64,000 bases of DNA from Dryomyza anilis (lineage: Eukaryota; Arthropoda; Insecta; Diptera; Dryomyzidae), in the NCBI GenBank assembly GCA_951804985.1, contig OX638131.1, positions 107,218,464 to 107,282,463 of the forward strand. Direction: 5' to 3'. Both the position numbers and the translations under genes were made by a program. A model generated the notes under the pieces. That model did not search any database. It was not told where the DNA came from and was given only the letters and a program-made list of their open reading frames with translations. Below, one piece after another: positions 1 through 10,439 of the stretch; position 1 is the stretch's first letter, and each line of letters begins with the position of its first letter.

Positions 1-380
1 TCGATGATTTTTGTTAAATTTTGATGATGTTTGTGAAAGTTTCATCATGTTTGTTCTATTTTGATGATGTTTGTTAAATTTCTATGATACCAGACATTAT
101 ATTTTGATAATTTTTGTTAAAGTTTCATAATGTGTGCTAAATTTAAAGTGTCATAATTTTTGTTATAGTTTGATGGTGTTTGTTAAAGTTTTATGATGTT
201 TTTTTAAGTTTTATGTTATTTTTTATAGTTTGATGATGATGTTTTTTTTTTTTCCTATGATGTTTTTTTTTGATGGTTTTATAATGTTTCTCGAGCAACT
301 GTTGAAGTTTTTTTTAATTTTTTTATGTTTTTATAGTATTTGCTGAAGTTTGTTTATATTCCTAAATATTTGTTGATATT
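1..380. repeat. degenerate TTTGATGATGTTTGTTAAAG tandem repeat
   Basis: Short units mixing TTTGATGATG, TTTGTTAAAG and TTTCATAATG run from the window edge to about 380. The array is probably cut by the window start. It resembles the TTTGTTGATG repeat in the rau intron at 5215-5420. No coding content is seen. Confidence 0.6.
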
Positions 381-2594
381 TGTATTTGAAATCAATTTAA
401 TTTTAATAAATTATGATTGATTTCCACTGTTATCTCCACATCAAAGACTGATCAAAATGAAATATTAGTGCTAGAAATTATATATATAACTAAAATTAAA
501 ATTTTTAAAATCTTTGAAGTGCAAACCACCAACAATAAGTATAGCAGCGCATAATCCTTAGAGGCATACAGCTACGCAGCTAAATATTAAATATGTCTGC
601 GCCAAATTTTCTACTAAAATCCATTTCAATGTCAGGCTTTATAATTTTGCAATTATTCACGATAGTCGTGAATTATGTGCGGCGGCTTTGGTCTACGTGA
701 CCTCGATAAGCCTGTTGCTGATGTATGAGCTTTTATATGATTAAACTTGATTTATTTTATATAAATGCAACATATTGTAAGATGAAAAAGTTGAAATACC
801 AAACAAATATTGAAAAAATATTTAAAACCTTAAATAAAACACACAATTTATAGAATTATATCATGTCACAAAGTTGGTACTTTTATTTCAAATATATTGG
901 TTTTCAATGTAAATAATAATAAAATAAAATGTTTAAAACACATTTACATAAAAATTAAAGCAAACAAAAAAATACAAATATTAAGGCAATTATTCAATTT
1001 TCATTCAAATAAAACATATAATACTTTTATATTTATTACAAAAAAATAATCACAAAGTATTATAGACTACACACTATAGACTCTTGCAACATATATTGTT
1101 GAACTTATTCAGAGATTTACATTTTTTCATATTTATTATAGTAGGTTATATTATGTGGTGGGTATGTGTTGAGTTGAGAGTGTAAAATGATATGTACATA
1201 CATTATTTGTAGTGATATTTTGTGTGTGTATTATATGACAATAGAGCGTATTCAATATGCACAGTATGAAATATTGTGAATAAAACTGAAAAAATATTTT
1301 CATAATGTTTTTTTATATGAGTAAATAGTAATTTCTGAAATTATTCAGGTATGATGCAACATGTTCGATGTATGATGCAACATGTTTTATGTTGTATCAT
1401 ACATATTTGAAGTTCGATTCGGAGGTCCGAAGCCTAATCAACCGATTAGAAAATTATTTGCATAAATTTATATTATTTAGCTTTAAAATAGATTTGAATG
1501 TTGATTGACGCAACATGCTCGAATGCAATTTTATATATTGTTTACTTGGTAAATTTTTATATTATGAAATTAATTTAAAAAGTATAAATGTATGTAGCTA
1601 ATATTTTGATTTTTTTTTTCAAGGTTTGAAGTAAGATTTTTAATTGCAGAGATATAAGTTTTTTCATTATAAATGTTTGAAATTAATTTTTAAATTAAAG
1701 AAATTAAAAAATAAAATACAGATGTAATCTTCAAAATTAAAAATATATATTTTTCGTATTTTCCAGATTTATTAACTTTTCATTGCATTTTTTGATATTT
1801 CACTCATATTTCATTTTCTTTATTATTTCGCACACTTCCGCTGTTTATGATTTCATCCCACCAATATTTGTGTGCATTTTATTTGATGCATATTTTAACT
1901 ACTTTTTGGAATAAATGCTTTTTACGTTTCATTTATGAAAAATTGTACAAGTTGTGTAATAAATAACTATTCTAGGCTAGCTTTAATGATTAAATATTTG
2001 TATAAGAAATAAAATAAAAAATATTTATTTGCGCAAATATATATTTCAATATTTATATTTATTTTAGAAATTTTAAAGCAATAAATTAAAAGCTAATATT
2101 TATAAATGCATGTTTACATTGCCAAATACAAATTATGTTTAAATATTTAATTACAAATATTTGAAACTAAAATATAATTATAAAACCTATATAGTAAAAA
2201 AAAAATATATAATAAAAAATATGGTACAAAAACAATAATAAAATTTTAAATATATACAGTTCACATTCAGTGTATTTATAAAGAAATCTAGTATTCTTTG
2301 GTATATTTGCGAATTGATTAATTTTTTAACTTAAACGAAAATGTTTTTTACAATGTTTGGAAATTAAAAAGAAAATCTTAGAATTATAAAAAAACATGTA
2401 CAAATCAATGGTAATTAAGCGAAGTGCATTAAATAAGGCAACGCGTGAAAATGCATAGAAATATATTAATATATACAAAGAAAAATTAAAAAAAGAGTTG
2501 CGCTAATAAGTTCGATAAATTATTATAAAAGTACGATGTTGCGTAAAAATTCATGAGTTTTAGAGACAAAAAAAAAAAATTATGTTGAAATAAA
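381..2594. other. AT-rich non-coding flank downstream of the gene
   Basis: I find no supported gene. A short, more complex island at about 530-730 contains a 19-bp interrupted palindrome at 655-673 (ATTCACGA, TAG, TCGTGAAT). AACATGTT motifs occur at 1358-1365 and 1379-1386. The rest is AT-rich with A and T runs. Confidence 0.5.
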
Positions 2595-2609
2595 ATATAT
2601 AAAAATTTG

Positions 2610-3192
2610 TATGATCAAACATGTTCGACCAAACAAGTTCGATCAAACATGTTCGATAACACATGTTCGAGAGTTTATTTTTTATTGCATACGATTGCAG
2701 CCATTGAATTTGGCTTCAAACATGTTGTTGCAACATGAACAAAATTTGCAACGATTGCACTAAAGAATGTCTGTTGTATTGCTTAAAAGTTCGATATAGC
2801 AAAAAAGACTTTTTGTTGTTGTTTAAAATAAATGTTACTAATATCTTTGATAAACATGTTCGGTAAAACATTTTTTATGTCGATTGCAGTCATTTAATTT
2901 CATTTCAAACATATTATAACAACATCAAAGAACTTGCAACAAATGCACTCAAAGAGAAAGTTTATTTATATTAAATTTTTTAAATATATATTATTTGTGT
3001 TTAAATAAAATTATACAAATATGTTCGATCATATACGTTGAATGTTTGATCATACATGTTCGATGTTCGATCATACACGTTCGATGTATGATGTTATTAT
3101 TTTACAGACTGTATATATTTTGTTTAAATAATATGATACAAATATGTTCGATCATACATGTTCGATGTTCGCTCAAACATGTTCGAGACTTC
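2610..3192. repeat. interspersed CATGTTCGATCAWA repeats
   Basis: Two clusters (about 2610-2670 and 3018-3190) carry repeated CATGTTCGATCA and TGTTCGATGTTCGATC. They are separated by spacers, including a partly repeated block around CATGTTGTTGCAACATGA. The short open frame through 2995-3264 is a translation of these repeats. Confidence 0.55.
2961..2966 (-). terminator. candidate poly(A) signal of the rau-like gene
   Basis: The plus-strand hexamer TTTATT gives AATAAA on the gene strand, about 390 nt beyond the stop codon. It is the first canonical hexamer I see downstream of 3355. Such hexamers are frequent in this AT-rich DNA, so the assignment is weak. Confidence 0.3.
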
Positions 3193-3354
3193 ATATTTTA
3201 CAGACTGCGGTTGTCACAACATAACGATGTTGCAACAATTGCACTGAAAGCGAAAGTTGCTTAAGGAAAAGATCTTTCATTATAAAAATCGACTAGTTAC
3301 TACGAAGACCAAAAAACCAGCTTCTCACAAATAAATACAACATGTGCGATACGC

Positions 3355-4329
3355 TTAAATATAGACAAAATGTCCCAAACCCTTGGCAGGATTATTGTTG
3401 ACCGCCTCGCTACCAACAGATGCGTTTGATGATGAAACATTGCCATTGATATCGCAAAATTGAGATGAAGTTTTACTTGTTGGCGAGGCAACCAATGCCA
3501 CCTTTGATGGTTGCAGCTGCTCCTCCAGCAACATGCGCGGCAAACCGCCAACATTACGTCCGGCAACATAAACACTCTGCGGTCGCATACGACATGTTGC
3601 AGCATCAAAGCGTCCATTCAAATGTATGTCGAGTAACTTTTTGTCATTGCCCAACGATGAGAACGAATGCGTAGCCGTGCGTATTTCACGTATATTGTAG
3701 ACGGGACTGTAGGTGGGCAGTTGCAGTTGTGCTACTGCTGAAGATTTGTTCGATGCGACGGTGGCGGCTGTATTACAGTTCGTTGCAGCGGCGCCAACAC
3801 GTTGCAGTTGCATCAGTGCAGAATTTTTATGACAAAATTCGCATGATTTAAAATTGTTGCGACACTTGACACAAATATCGTTGATTGCCACAATTGTGTT
3901 GATGTTGCCGCCGGTGTTGATTGTATTTGTGGCACGCAGACGGAGCGATGTATCTGACAAACCACCCGATGAGGATGATGAGGAGCCCGTCGATGAGTTC
4001 GAATTGCAATCTTCATCCTCAGAGCTGCCTGAGGCGACAGTCATGAGGCTGCTTAAGTCGTCTGGCAACGATTCGATGGACATGTCGAGTAGACTGGTCG
4101 AGTCATCGAGTGATGAGATGGTGCTGTTGGCATCAAAAGATTTGTTGGACACCGTTGGGGAGGGGTAGTCGCTGAGCGAGGCCAACAGTTGGCGGCGACG
4201 TAGTGCGTAGTTGGGATTTCGGCGCACCAGAAAGTGGCAGGTTTCGCCGCGTTTCATGCGTTCGGCCTGTGCGCGCAGCGGAATGTCGTCGGGGTGTAGT
4301 TTGCGTTGGTACTCTTGGCCGGGACAGAC
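3355..4329 (-). CDS. rau: rau-like coding exon 4 (RA2 end, Ser-rich tail, PDZ ligand)
   Basis: This last coding exon follows acceptor TTTTTAG (4331-4330) and starts VCPGQEYQRKLHPDD, completing the second RA domain at MKRGETCHFLVRRN. A long low-complexity region follows with DSTSLLDMS, an acidic SSEDEDC patch and a serine run. Next come the CX2CX6CX2C cysteine cluster, a Gln/Ala-rich segment and the C-terminal HFVYI before TAA at 3357-3355. Met229 (4257) is internal; the 24 codons before it are needed for the RA fold. Confidence 0.88.
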   Translation of the reverse strand, partial: VCPGQEYQRKLHPDDIPLRAQAERMKRGETCHFLVRRNPNYALRRRQLLASLSDYPSPTVSNKSFDANSTISSLDDSTSLLDMSIESLPDDLSSLMTVASGSSEDEDCNSNSSTGSSSSSSGGLSDTSLRLRATNTINTGGNINTIVAINDICVKCRNNFKSCEFCHKNSALMQLQRVGAAATNCNTAATVASNKSSAVAQLQLPTYSPVYNIREIRTATHSFSSLGNDKKLLDIHLNGRFDAATCRMRPQSVYVAGRNVGGLPRMLLEEQLQPSKVALVASPTSKTSSQFCDINGNVSSSNASVGSEAVNNNPAKGLGHFVYI

Positions 4330-6564
4330 CTAAAAATGAAAAGAAAAATTAATTTATGTAAATAAAAATAGTAAAAATTGAAAAAATGCAAATTCCTAAA
4401 ATATGTTTGTAAACATTGCTGAGAATCATGTTTGTCAACATTGTTGAAAAACACGTTTGTCAACATTGTTGAAAAACATGTTTGTCAACAGATGAAAAAC
4501 TGTTTGTAAAACATGTTTTGAAATTTTAAAAAATTTAATAAAAACTTTGTCGAAAAACATGTTTGTCAACTTGGTTGTAAAACATGTTTGTTAACTTGGT
4601 TGTAAAAAAAGTTTGACAAACATTTTTACAGGTACTTTTTTATTTTTATATAATTTTAAATTATTTTCAAAACCTACCTCATAAATCGAAAACTGCTCCA
4701 CCGGTTCCATTGAGTTGTAACACGACAACAACAGCTGCAACAACTCATCCGATGTTGTCTCCTCCGAGATGACCAACGATTTGTATTGCGATGTTGGTTG
4801 CAATGCCGACGTATGCACTCGTATCAGACCGCCCGGTTTGAGTTGCAGACAAAAACGTGATTCACCTTTTGGGTGGCATGCCTGTAGAATGGCTGGTCGT
4901 GTGTCTTCGTCGAGCACCAGTATAGTCTTGACACCGGCACGACGTACACTAACCTCCATGGAAAGATAGAAAAGACGTGGATCACGATGACGCATTTTTA
5001 AACTGTAATTAAATAAATATTATTATTTTAATATTGTATAACAAACATGTTTGCCGCAAACATACCGTCTAAGCAGTTGTGTGATGACCTGCTTGCTGGT
5101 GGTTTCCCATTGAATGCCAAGTGTTTTATATTCGATGTCGATTTTAAGGCAGCTGGTGAAGACTTTGATGGTGGTCTGCGGGAAGAAAAATAAATAAAAA
5201 TTAAATTTTAGTTAATTGTTTGAGGATGTTTGAAAGTATGTTTGATAATGTTTGTGATGTTTAATTAAAGTTTGATGATGTTTGTTAGTATTTTCTAATG
5301 TTTGTTGATTAACATGCTGATGTTTGCTGAAGTTTGTTGATGTTATTTGTAAAGTTTGATAATGTTTGTTTACGTTAATTAATGTTTGTTGGAGCTGGTA
5401 GATATTTGTTAAGTTATTAAACAAAAACTTGGTTTTCTTTAAAGAAGTTTGAAAATGTTTGAAGACGTTTGAAAGAGGAATGCGTACATCAAATATTATT
5501 TATTATATTCTTTATGATTTGATTAATATATATTGATTTAAAAATATTTATAAAGAATTATAAATTTTTTTTTTTTACTTGCAAACATTTGTTTGTAGAT
5601 TTTTTAAAGTGAAATTCAAACATTAAATATTATTTATTATATTTTTTTTTGATTTGATTAATATTTGTTGTTCTAAAAACAATAATAAAGTTATTATAAA
5701 ATATTCTTTTTACTTAAAAAGAAATGTTTGAAAATGTTTGAACTTGTTTAAAGCTGTTTAAAAGCAAAACGCATTAATGAAATATTTTTTTTATTATATT
5801 TTTGATGTTTGCGGATTATATTTTACTTTTAAAACTTTTATAAAGAAATCATAAATTATTATTTTTACTTGGCAAAAATATTTCAAAAATAATGAAGTTT
5901 TTAAAAAAATATTTATCTATTTTTTTTAAATGTTATAATTTGATCACACAAACAATTTCAATAATATTTATTAAGTTATTCAACAAAAACTTAGTTTTGT
6001 TTGATGAGGTTTGAAAATGTTTGAAGACGTTTATAAGAAGAATACGTACTTCAAACTCAATTTATTGCATTTTTTGTGATTTGATTAATATTTTTTGTTC
6101 TAAGAACACTAATAAAGTCATTATAAAATATTATTTTTATTAAAAATAAATGTTTGAAGCAGTTTAAAAGCAAAACGCATTAATGAAATATTTTTTTATT
6201 ATATTTTCGGTGTTTTGCAGATTATATTTTACTTTTAAAACTTTTATAAAGAAATCATAAATTATTATTTTTACTAGGAAAAAATATTTTAAAAATATAT
6301 GAAGAAAAGAAGTTTTTAAAAAATGTTTATCTATTTTTTTTAAATGTTACAATTTGATCACACAATTAATTTCAATGTTTTATTCACCTGTGGTAGTTGT
6401 TCGTTGAGACTCGAGTAGCTTGAGGCACGCGAGGGCGTGCGCTGATGTATATCTGTGGGCGGCTCGGGGCTACCGCATATAGACGAGGCACACGAGGTGC
6501 TCGAACGCAGCGAAAGCGAATCGGCGCGATTGCGCAGAGGGGAGATTTGTACGTGTTTCAGCAT
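3355..6564 (-). CDS. rau: Rau-like protein with two Ras-association domains (four coding exons)
   Basis: The coding sequence is join(3355..4329, 4678..5002, 5066..5175, 6388..6564) on the minus strand, 1587 nt, 528 residues plus TAA. All junctions use GT-AG and keep frame. Residues 1-59 are Ser/Pro/Arg-rich. About 60-160 form a first Ras-association (RA) fold (starting TTIKVFTSCLKIDIEY, ending GGLIRVHTS). About 169-242 form a second (YKSLVISEETTSDELL to CHFLVRRN). About 250-330 is acidic and serine-rich, probably disordered. Cysteines 357, 360, 367 and 370 form a CX2CX6CX2C cluster. The chain ends HFVYI, a class II PDZ-binding motif. Drosophila Rau is known as a protein with RA domains and a class II PDZ ligand that binds active Ras and prolongs EGFR/FGFR signalling; the match is by recalled architecture, not a search. 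The start is ATG 6564, immediately after an acceptor AG. It could be another RA protein, but the gene itself is certain. Confidence 0.85.
4330..4677 (-). repeat. rau intron 3 with CATGTTTGTCAAC repeats
   Basis: This 348-bp intron has a GTAGGT donor and TTTTTAG acceptor. About 4405-4615 is a degenerate direct repeat on the plus strand with core AAACATGTTTGTCAAC alternating with ATTGTTGAA, six to seven units. I see no coding content. Confidence 0.75.
4678..5002 (-). CDS. rau: rau-like coding exon 3 (rest of RA1, start of RA2)
   Basis: The 325-nt exon follows acceptor TTACAG (5004-5003), completes the split Arg codon and reads LKMRHRDPRLFYLSMEVSV. It continues through the conserved-looking ILVLDEDTRPAILQACHPKG to FSIYE, where it stops in phase 0 before donor GTAGGT. 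It holds the end of the first and most of the second RA domain. The ATG at 4995 is internal (Met99), not the start. Confidence 0.88.
5003..5065 (-). other. rau intron 2, a 63-bp minimal intron
   Basis: GTATGT donor and TTACAG acceptor bound a 63-nt intron, close to the typical minimal fly intron length. Its presence supports a dipteran origin and the gene model. Confidence 0.85.
5066..5175 (-). CDS. rau: rau-like coding exon 2 (start of first RA domain)
   Basis: The 110-nt exon lies between acceptor CCCGCAG (AG at 5177-5176) and donor GTATGT at 5065. It enters in phase 0 and leaves after two bases of an Arg codon. It encodes TTIKVFTSCLKIDIEYKTLG and ends QVITQLLRR, the first beta strands and helix of an RA fold. 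It is too short for a conventional ORF scan and is recovered only by splicing. Confidence 0.85.
5176..6387 (-). repeat. rau intron between coding exons 1 and 2, built of internal duplications
   Basis: This 1212-bp intron runs from donor GTGAAT to acceptor CCCGCAG. At 5215-5420 it holds a degenerate TTTGTTGATGTTTG array. From about 5420 to 6380 it is a tandem duplication: the block containing AAAGCAAAACGCATTAATG, TTTATAAAGAAATCATAAAT and GATCACACA occurs at about 5760-5960 and again about 410 bp further on, ending next to the donor. A third partial copy lies at 5420-5600. Confidence 0.7.
6388..6564 (-). CDS. rau: rau-like coding exon 1 (residues 1-59)
   Basis: The exon begins with ATG directly after TTTACAG (acceptor AG at 6566-6565) and ends CCACAG before the donor GTGAAT. 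It is 177 nt, phase 0 at both ends. It encodes MLKHVQISPLRNRADS, then a Ser/Arg-rich stretch with SRASSYSSLNEQ, likely unstructured and phosphorylatable. Reading back into the proposed noncoding exon at 57319 gives an in-frame TAA nine codons before the junction, so ATG 6564 is the natural start if those exons are joined. Confidence 0.8.
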
Positions 6565-6589
6565 CTGTAAATTGAAATAAAATTAATAT

Positions 6590-7840
6590 AAATTAATAAA
6601 AGTTTTAAAAAAAAAATATCACAAATATAAAAAATATAAAATTAAATATAATAAATAAATTAAATATAAAATACAAAAAAATATAGAAACATTTAATTAT
6701 TAATTTCGATAAGAATTTAAAAAATGTTTTAAAAATACGCATATTCAAAAATCATAATCTGATGACAATTCTAAAATTCGTAGAAATATGACTTCAGAGA
6801 ATTTTAGAATTTTTGCCTAATTTGTATATTTAGCCTATAACGTATCGTTTAGATATTGAAAAAAGTTAAATATTAGTTTTTCAAAAATATCCTTATATCT
6901 GAGATATTCTTATAGAGGAATCCAATATTGGTAGAACCTAAAAACTTTCGAATAGCTTTCCAACTTTTGAAATATTTCAACTGGTTTTCAAAATATTAAT
7001 CAATATACTTTAATAATAAATATGATAAAGAATAAATTTATTTATTTTAACTCTCAAACCAACGATATATACATTAAAAATTAAATAACTTTTAATAAAT
7101 TCATAATATTTTCCCAAACCACTAATTTTCCGTACATGGAACGTTGAAATTACACAAAGTTCAAATAATACGCACTACTCCAAAGTAAAATAATGCCTTT
7201 GCATTTGAGGTTTCCTACAAATTTGTCTGACAAACAACAAAACAGAACAAAAGTGCATTCGATAAAATGTTTGCGCTTTTGTTTTCATGCCATTGTTTCA
7301 CAGAAGAAGGAAAAGGAGTAGAAAATTAAGAAGGAACCCTAGAAACCATAACAACTACATATTTTGCTGCATGCCACAAACAATAAATCACAAATTTTAT
7401 AACAGAGAAGATGAAATATCCGGTTTATTCAAGCGAATCTTACAAAACAAAATTCCAAAGTCTACATACCTCCAGCCAGTACCAAAACCTATGCACTATA
7501 CATATACCCTACAAAAATCTATACAAATCTTAATGCATATTTATAAATGCATCATAAAATAGTTTTCTGCACGATAGGCTCAAACCAACCGAAAATCTAC
7601 TCATGCCATAAAGTCCAATATTGAATAAACTTCATTTTAAATTACAAAACAACAACGAAAATCTGAATATTGTTCCGTTTCGTACCGTTCCATACGGTCG
7701 CATATGACAACCACAGAGGCGCATATGGTATATGCCTCGAAAGGGTTATTTCAACTACATAGTAGGTGCGTTTGTAAACGTACCATATTTGAGGCATACT
7801 AGCAAAATAAAAAAAAATATTACTCCGGATACACTGATGA
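6590..7840. other. AT-rich intronic sequence
   Basis: No supported gene. 7180-7570 is a less repetitive stretch, and 7660-7800 is moderately GC-rich with repeated CATATG-type motifs. Open frames here lack recognisable protein features. Confidence 0.4.
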
Positions 7841-7854
7841 ATTAACAGGAGACA

Positions 7855-8070
7855 ATGATGCATAAAAATCAGCAACCATGCCTTGACGTAACGAACAGAA
7901 TTGAATACGGGCAGGCGGATACGCACGTTTGGGCATTTGCTCTAAAGCGCTGTAATGGGTGTACTTTGGAAAACGATGGAGTACCGAGTCGAAGAGTATT
8001 TTTAGTTATGATGCGTGATATAGACGATTTTCAAGATGGTATATTTTCAGATTCGCTGGAATGGTGTTGA
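7855..8070 (+). CDS. unrecognised 71-codon ORF with coding-like base composition
   Basis: The frame starts MMHKNQQPCLDVTNRIEYG and ends FQDGIFSDSLEWC, with a TAA four codons before the ATG. Its base composition is clearly GC-richer than the surrounding AT-rich DNA, and the residue mix is protein-like (Trp, Cys, His and charged residues). I recognise no family, see no splice signals joining it to anything, and see no promoter. It could be a small gene, a decayed fragment of a mobile element, or a chance frame in non-coding conserved DNA. Confidence 0.15.
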   Translation: MMHKNQQPCLDVTNRIEYGQADTHVWAFALKRCNGCTLENDGVPSRRVFLVMMRDIDDFQDGIFSDSLEWC

Positions 8071-8427
8071 AAGAAAATTGTAAATAAATGAGTTGATTTT
8101 AAAGGAATGGAAATTTGAAGGAACGTTTATGATAGAATAAAGGAGTTAGGGGACAAAAGAGAAGTATTAACAGAGTCTTCAATTAGAAGAACGAAATGAT
8201 TGCAATTTTAAGAAAATGATTAGTGATTGAGGAAAGAAACGATGTTGTGAAGAATAAGTTATGGGACTCACTAGATTTTGTATAATTTAATTAAAAAGTA
8301 TTGCTGAAGCATGCGAAAAATATGGGAGTATTTTCGGCTTACAATGTAATCATATTTAGAGAAATGGTGCGAGTAGTAAAAATAATATTAGAAGTAGTAT
8401 CAATGTGATGAAATGGGAAACCTTGAA

Positions 8428-8571
8428 ATGGGAAACCTTACTGAAGAGAAATGTCAAAAGAGCGGCAAGAAATATGGCGTCGTTCGCTGTCCCTGTCGCT
8501 CTACTTTTGTAGCGTCCCTGTTGAAAAACCCTTGAAAAAACTTTTGTAGTGCTCTTATTGAAAAACCCTTT
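8428..8571 (+). mobile_element. solo arm of the foldback element found at 38.52-38.86 kb
   Basis: The segment from GGAAACCTTACTGAAGAG to GAAAAACCCTTT matches the right arm of the 38.5 kb element and, inverted, its left arm. It shares the internal GGCAAGAAATATGGCGTCGT and CTCTACTTTTGTAGCGTCCC. Only one arm is present, so it is a half-element or recombination product. A 35-codon frame (8428-8535) is open through it, but nothing suggests it is expressed. Confidence 0.7.
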
Positions 8572-8765
8572 AGTAATGTTTGAGGAATATTTAGGTGAAT
8601 GGTTGATGTAATGTTTAAGGAAATGTTTGAGGAATGTTTGAGGTATGTTTGAAGAATTTTTGGGGAATGTTGAGCAATGTTTGATTAAAGTCTGAGGTAT
8701 GTTTGAGGAAATATTTGACGAATGTTTTAGGAAATGTTTGAGTAATATTGAGGCATGGCGTAGTG
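8572..8765. repeat. 11-bp GGAATGTTTGA repeat
   Basis: Degenerate units of GGAATGTTTGA and GGTATGTTTGA follow directly after the foldback arm. No coding content. Confidence 0.6.
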
Positions 8766-10430
8766 AAAGTGGTACTGTTGTAGGTAAGGAATTATAGAAC
8801 TGAATATAAAAGAATCTTAAAAAGAAGATGATGTTGAATGAATTTTAGTTGGGAATGTTGGAATATATTTTTCAGGGAATATATAAAGATATAAAGTAAT
8901 GTAGGAGGGCAGTTTGGACATAATTTTGAAAGACATTTTGTGTTAAATGGAGAAACTGAGAGAAAAAGTAAATAGAGTGAATAAAAAAAAATATATATAT
9001 TAGGTAATTTTAAAGGGAATGTAGGAGATAATATTGAAGGTACTACTCAATACAATGCTGAGAATACTAAGGTGGTAAGATTGTGGGTATTATGATAGGT
9101 AATACTTAAAGTGACGTTTTGGTCAATATAAAAGAGAATATATAGAGTATGTCTAGAATTTATTCATGGAGGTGAAGTGAAAAGCATTTTAGGATACTTT
9201 GAAGAGGTAAATTAAAAAGAGTTAATGTAAGTAAAAATATAGTTTGAAATTTTAGAAGAAATATTCGAGAAAATACCACAGGAATAATACTAAGCTATTT
9301 GCTATTTGTTGAAAATTTTCTTTGATTGAATGCGTAATTTATTGAATGCATATAAAACGGAAGTAAGCTACAAAAACTTAATTAATATTTGACATAGACC
9401 TGAGACTATAGGGCAAAACAATAAAATCATATAGATCTATTGAGGGGAACTTAAAAAATTATATAAAAAGCAGTGACAACCACACCGATGAAGGGTTGCA
9501 ATGCATGGCTGCACTTGAGTGCTGCCTGTTGCTGTTTTTATTATAGCTTTAATCAAATTTGTTGCAATGCATCAATGAGAAATTGACAAAAGTGTGTGGA
9601 TGCATTAAATTGCCTTGTCTCTTGTTGTTGATTTAATAGTTATTGTAGGCAGCAGAGCAACGGAAGTCATTAACAAAGATTGAATATGCAGACAGTTTTA
9701 GCTCGTGTCTTTTCAAAGTTATATTTTTTAGCTATTTTTATAGAGTTTTTATATGCAGATTTTTTTTAGAGATGTAAATTAAAGATTATTTTTTTGTAGA
9801 GGCTCGTGTAGTGCCTACTACGGTTGACTTGTTAGGGTGAACAAATTTAATGATGCGTTGTATTGAGAAAAGCATATAAAACATCGTATGTTATGAAGTT
9901 GTAAAATGGATTTCTTTCAATATTTAACAAAAAAAAAATTAATTTAAAAAAAATTTTAGACTCTAAAAATTGTAAGTATTTTTTTTTATTAAATTATAAA
10001 AAATATTAAATATTTTCAACCCTAATATAAATAATTTTGCCATTTTCTCACATTTGATCGACGTGCTAATTTTAATTTATGCACACATTTACACGTTCAA
10101 TTATTGCACTACATAATAAGTCCTTCACGGCTCCTGAGCGTAATTATAATGAAGACTGAAACAGCAAAAAGAGAGCTGTGGTTAAGAGGTGTGGTAAGGT
10201 GCTTAAGACGTTGTACTTAAGTGTGTGAATAGTGGCAATCCAGTGCGGTTCGTTTTTGCGCTTTTATTATATAGAAAGCTTTTAAGCTATTGATAAATAA
10301 TGCAAAGAAATATAAAGACAAGTAATAACAAAATATGAAGATATTATTAAACTGTTTTAAACCGTTTATAAGGCTTTTAAAAATAAAACATTTAAAAGAT
10401 TTCATTGTTCGTAAAAAGATTAAAAAGCTC
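8766..10430. other. AT-rich intronic sequence with a small complex island
   Basis: No supported gene. The interval 9470-9680 is less repetitive, with GCAATGCATGGCTGCAC and GTTGCTG motifs, and could be regulatory. The rest is AT-rich. Confidence 0.35.
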
Positions 10431-10439
10431 TAGTGAAAT

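Noticed and set aside
3465..4168. Plus-strand and alternative minus-strand frames over the last rau exon
   Set aside because: Shadow frames of the real minus-strand exon, whose splice sites and RA-domain continuity are clear.
4769..4969. Plus-strand 66-codon frame over exon 3
   Set aside because: Antisense shadow of the RA-domain exon.
7440..7480. An alternative minus-strand donor CTGGAG/GTATGT near 7470
   Set aside because: The donor is acceptable, but no acceptor or coding continuity precedes it and the adjacent sequence has no exon-like composition.
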